From DAOSVX01 sp964447275 (GTDB taxonomy: Bacteria > Bacillota_I > Bacilli_A > RF39 > UBA660): 16,266 nucleotides of DNA. The notes beneath the pieces were generated by a model. That model ran no database searches. It was given only the letters and a program-made list of their open reading frames with translations, and was not told the origin of the DNA. The stretch covers positions 1 through 16,266 of the forward strand of contig CAYURI010000013.1 of the NCBI GenBank assembly GCA_964447275.1, written 5' to 3'. This document shows, one piece after another, positions 14,273 through 16,266 of the stretch (its first letter is position 1; each line of letters begins with the position of its first letter). The position numbers and the translations under genes are program-made.

Positions 14273-14794
14273 ATGGAAGTAAAGAAAAGAGAAGTACCTT
14301 TAAAAAATTATGTAATTGCGGTTTTAATTCTTATTGCGATTGTAGTGGTTTTTCTATATGCGAAAAAGACTTATGAGCTAAATGTTCAGAATAAAATATC
14401 GCAAAGCGTTTTATCAAGACTAGTTGGAGAAATTAATTATGAAGAAACCGATAGTGTTTTTTTAGATAAAAATACCAATTATTTTATTTACATTAGTTAT
14501 CCTAGTGATAAAAAAACTTATAACTTAGAAAAAGAATTAAAAAAAGCTATTGCTAAATACGAAATAGAAGATAATTTCTATTATTTAAATGTAACTGATG
14601 AAATGGAAAAAGATAATTTTATTGAAAGACTAAATAATAAACTAAATGCTAGTATTGGTAGTACTAATAGTTTGCCAGTAATACTATATTATCAAGATAA
14701 TAAACTAAAGGCTTATCTTTCTAGTTATAATGATTTATTTAAAATAAAGGATTTTGAAAATATGCTGATAATAAATGGATATACAGAAAAATAA
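14273..14794 (+). CDS. Membrane-anchored protein with a thioredoxin-like domain lacking CXXC
   Basis: 173 aa. A lysine-rich start is followed by one hydrophobic helix (about 13-30, VIAVLILIAIVVVFLY), giving a signal-anchor with the rest outside the membrane. The outer part reads like a thioredoxin fold: a strand NYFIYISYPSD where the active site would be, a helix EKELKKAI, a strand FYYLNVTD, then NSLPVILYYQDNKLKAYLSS, in which SLP (about 133-135) matches the cis-proline position and the following strand pair matches thioredoxin strands 4 and 5. The CXXC is absent; there is no cysteine at all, so redox activity is excluded and a binding or scaffold role is possible. The ATG at 14273 follows AAGGAGAAA, 12 bases after murD, suggesting cotranscription and a cell-envelope role. 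The fold assignment is inference. Confidence 0.65.
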   Translation: MEVKKREVPLKNYVIAVLILIAIVVVFLYAKKTYELNVQNKISQSVLSRLVGEINYEETDSVFLDKNTNYFIYISYPSDKKTYNLEKELKKAIAKYEIEDNFYYLNVTDEMEKDNFIERLNNKLNASIGSTNSLPVILYYQDNKLKAYLSSYNDLFKIKDFENMLIINGYTEK

Positions 14795-14818
14795 AAATTA
14801 TCTTAGGGGGATTGTGGA

Positions 14819-15682
14819 GTGAAAAATGAAGTATCAACAATTTTAAATGTAAAAGAAAATAATGTAAGAATTTTAAGAATAAATGATGCGGATTATATAT
14901 CTTTAACTGATTTAGCAAAGTATCAAAACCCTGATAATCCTTCGGGAGTTATATTTAATTGGATGTCTAATAGAGATTCATTTAATTTTTATAGTTTGTG
15001 GGAAGAATTAAACAATAATAATTTTAATTCTATGGAATCCCATAGAATTAAAATCAAAGAAGTACCGTATAATAGGTTTACTATGACTCCTAATCGTTGG
15101 AAAAAAGATTTTAACGCAATAGGAATAATTCCTAGTGGAGGTAAGTATAGCATCGGGACTTTTGCGCATCCAGACATAGCTTTTGAATTTGCAAGCTGGT
15201 TAAATCCCGAGTTTAAATTATATTTAATAACAGAATTTCAAAGATTAAAAAAAGACGAATCATATCAGCAAAAAATAGAATGGAATGTTAGAAGAATCAT
15301 TACAAAAGGAAATTATAAAATACATACTGATGCAATTAAAGAAAAGATAATATTACCTTTACTTACAAAAGAGCAAATTAATTATACTTATGCCAGTGAG
15401 GCTGATATATTGAATGTTGCTCTATTTGGAATAACTGCTAAAGAATGGAAAAGCAAAAACAAAACTAAAAAAGGGAATTTAAGAGATTATGCTACAATTG
15501 AACAGCTAATTGTTTTATCAAATATGGAGAGTTCAAATTCAATAATGATAAGAGATAATAAGCCACAATCAGAAAGGTTGCAAAAACTAAATGAATATGC
15601 TTTGATTCAATTGAAATCGTTGCTAAATAATTCGAGTCTAAAAAAAATAGAAGATATTTCCAAATTAGAAAGCAAGGAGTGA
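14819..15682 (+). CDS. KilA-N domain protein, GTG start
   Basis: A probable DNA-binding protein, 287 aa. The KilA-N domain, common in phages and mobile genes, covers about residues 10-145: ADYISLTDLAKYQNPDNPSG, then VIFNWMSNRD, and the diagnostic GTFAHPDIAFEFASWLNPEF followed by KLYLITEFQRLKKDE. The C-terminal half (about 150-287) carries a lysine-rich segment (AKEWKSKNKTKKGNLRDYA), as in stand-alone chromosomal KilA-N proteins. The GTG at 14819 follows AGGGGGA (14805-14811); no nearby in-frame ATG exists. It lies between the murD run and trmL on the same strand with no separate terminator, and its last codons contain the trmL ribosome binding site. It may be a domesticated phage-derived gene; its role is unknown. 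Confidence 0.85.
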   Translation: MKNEVSTILNVKENNVRILRINDADYISLTDLAKYQNPDNPSGVIFNWMSNRDSFNFYSLWEELNNNNFNSMESHRIKIKEVPYNRFTMTPNRWKKDFNAIGIIPSGGKYSIGTFAHPDIAFEFASWLNPEFKLYLITEFQRLKKDESYQQKIEWNVRRIITKGNYKIHTDAIKEKIILPLLTKEQINYTYASEADILNVALFGITAKEWKSKNKTKKGNLRDYATIEQLIVLSNMESSNSIMIRDNKPQSERLQKLNEYALIQLKSLLNNSSLKKIEDISKLESKE

Positions 15683-15686
15683 TAAA

Positions 15687-16193
15687 ATGCTAAATATAGT
15701 TTTATTTGAACCAGAAATACCAGGAAATACTGGTAATATTATGAGAACTTGTGCTGGTACAGGAGCAAAGCTGCATTTAATTGAACCAATGGGTTTTTCT
15801 TTAAATGAAAAAACTATTAAAAGAAGTGGTGTTAATTATAATGAGTTTTGTGAATATGTTACTTATATTGATATTGATGACTTTTTTAATAAAAATAAAG
15901 GCACTTATTATTTTTTAACTAGGTATGCGACTAAAAGTTATACTGAGGCAGATTATCGTAATAGTGAGGAAAACATTTATTTAATTTTTGGTAAAGAAAG
16001 TACTGGCATACCAAAAGAAATATTACATAACAATTTAGATAAATGTTTAAGGATACCAACTAATGATAAAATAAGAGCTTTAAATTTAAGTAATAGTGTA
16101 GCAATTGTTTTATTTGAAGCTTTAAGACAGCAAAAGTTTAATGATTTATTAGTTTATGATACGCAAAAAGGAAAAGACTATTTAGAAAAATAA
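15687..16193 (+). CDS. trmL: tRNA (cytidine(34)-2'-O)-methyltransferase
   Basis: A small SPOUT-class (trefoil-knot) methyltransferase that 2'-O-methylates the wobble nucleotide of certain leucine tRNAs using S-adenosylmethionine. The three SPOUT motifs are present: NIVLFEPEIPGNTGNIMRTC at residues 3-22, YLIFGKESTGIPKEIL in the middle (the knot's Gly-Lys-Glu), and CLRIPTNDKIRALNLSNSVA near the C terminus. 168 aa is about the size of TrmL/YibK and too short for TrmH or RlmB, which have N-terminal extensions. The ATG at 15687 lies four bases after the KilA-N stop; its AAGGAG (15674-15679) is inside that gene. Confidence 0.93.
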   Translation: MLNIVLFEPEIPGNTGNIMRTCAGTGAKLHLIEPMGFSLNEKTIKRSGVNYNEFCEYVTYIDIDDFFNKNKGTYYFLTRYATKSYTEADYRNSEENIYLIFGKESTGIPKEILHNNLDKCLRIPTNDKIRALNLSNSVAIVLFEALRQQKFNDLLVYDTQKGKDYLEK

Positions 16194-16196
16194 TTG

Positions 16197-16202
16197 TATA
16201 AT
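16197..16202 (+). promoter_or_regulatory. Possible -10 box after trmL
   Basis: TATAAT lies 21 bases before the next start codon and just after the trmL stop. No convincing -35 is present upstream (only AAGACT-like at 16174-16179), so in this AT-rich sequence it may be chance. Confidence 0.25.
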
Positions 16203-16222
16203 AAAAGAGTAATGGAGGATAT

Positions 16223-16266
16223 ATGATTTATACAAAAGAAGTAGAAGAAATGTGCAAAGTAAATAA
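16223..16266 (+). CDS. Start of a further gene, cut by the window end
   Basis: An ATG at 16223 follows TGGAGG (16213-16218) at normal spacing, 29 bases after trmL. Fourteen codons are visible, encoding MIYTKEVEEMCKVN, and the frame is open to the window end. This is too little to name a function. The good ribosome binding site and same-strand position make it a real gene start. Confidence 0.55.
   Translation, partial: MIYTKEVEEMCKVN

Overview
The window is a strongly AT-rich bacterial chromosome segment with every gene on the + strand. Conserved genes (rpoC, nusA, rnpM/ylxR, infB, rbfA, truB, murD, trmL), strong AGGAGG-type ribosome binding sites and sigma-A-like promoters point to a Firmicutes/Bacilli relative. 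TGA is a genuine stop codon (end of infB, of the 171-aa orphan and of the KilA-N gene) and all tryptophans seen are TGG, so this is not a Mycoplasma/Spiroplasma-code organism. murD implies a cell wall. Very short intergenic gaps, a shortened RimP and promoters merged with terminators or stop codons suggest a compact genome, perhaps an uncultured gut lineage such as RF39; that placement is inference.

Layout. Positions 1-2566 hold the 3' part of rpoC, closed by an intrinsic terminator. A diacylglycerol kinase gene with a TTG start (2642-3553) and a NifS-fold gene with a GTG start (3607-4695) follow, each with its own promoter. The NifS-like protein keeps the PLP lysine but has lost the catalytic cysteine loop. 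From 4693 to 6753 lies a cassette of three tandem paralogous genes of unknown function (221, 221 and 196 aa). It is punctuated by three nearly identical 20-bp repeats, each beginning on the stop codon of the preceding gene and each containing the -35 box of a promoter.

The third of these promoters drives the translation operon rimP-nusA-rnpM-(dCMP deaminase)-infB-rbfA-truB (6824-12268). A terminator-like hairpin in its leader resembles a NusA-responsive attenuator. RimP is only 88 aa, and the usual ylxQ position is taken by a deoxycytidylate deaminase gene. This operon joins transcription elongation and termination (NusA), RNase P modulation (RnpM), initiation (IF2), 30S maturation (RimP, RbfA) and tRNA modification (TruB).

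A stand-alone 171-aa orphan (12323-12838) has a near-consensus promoter overlapped by a palindrome and its own terminator. murD (12920-14260) then starts a second run: a membrane-anchored thioredoxin-fold-like protein without CXXC, a KilA-N domain protein, trmL, and the first codons of another gene cut by the window end. No rRNA, tRNA, CRISPR array or insertion sequence was recognised, and no gene-free stretch exceeds about 100 bases. The most novel material is the three-paralog cassette with its repeated promoters, the orphan with its candidate operator, and the altered NifS-like and RimP proteins.
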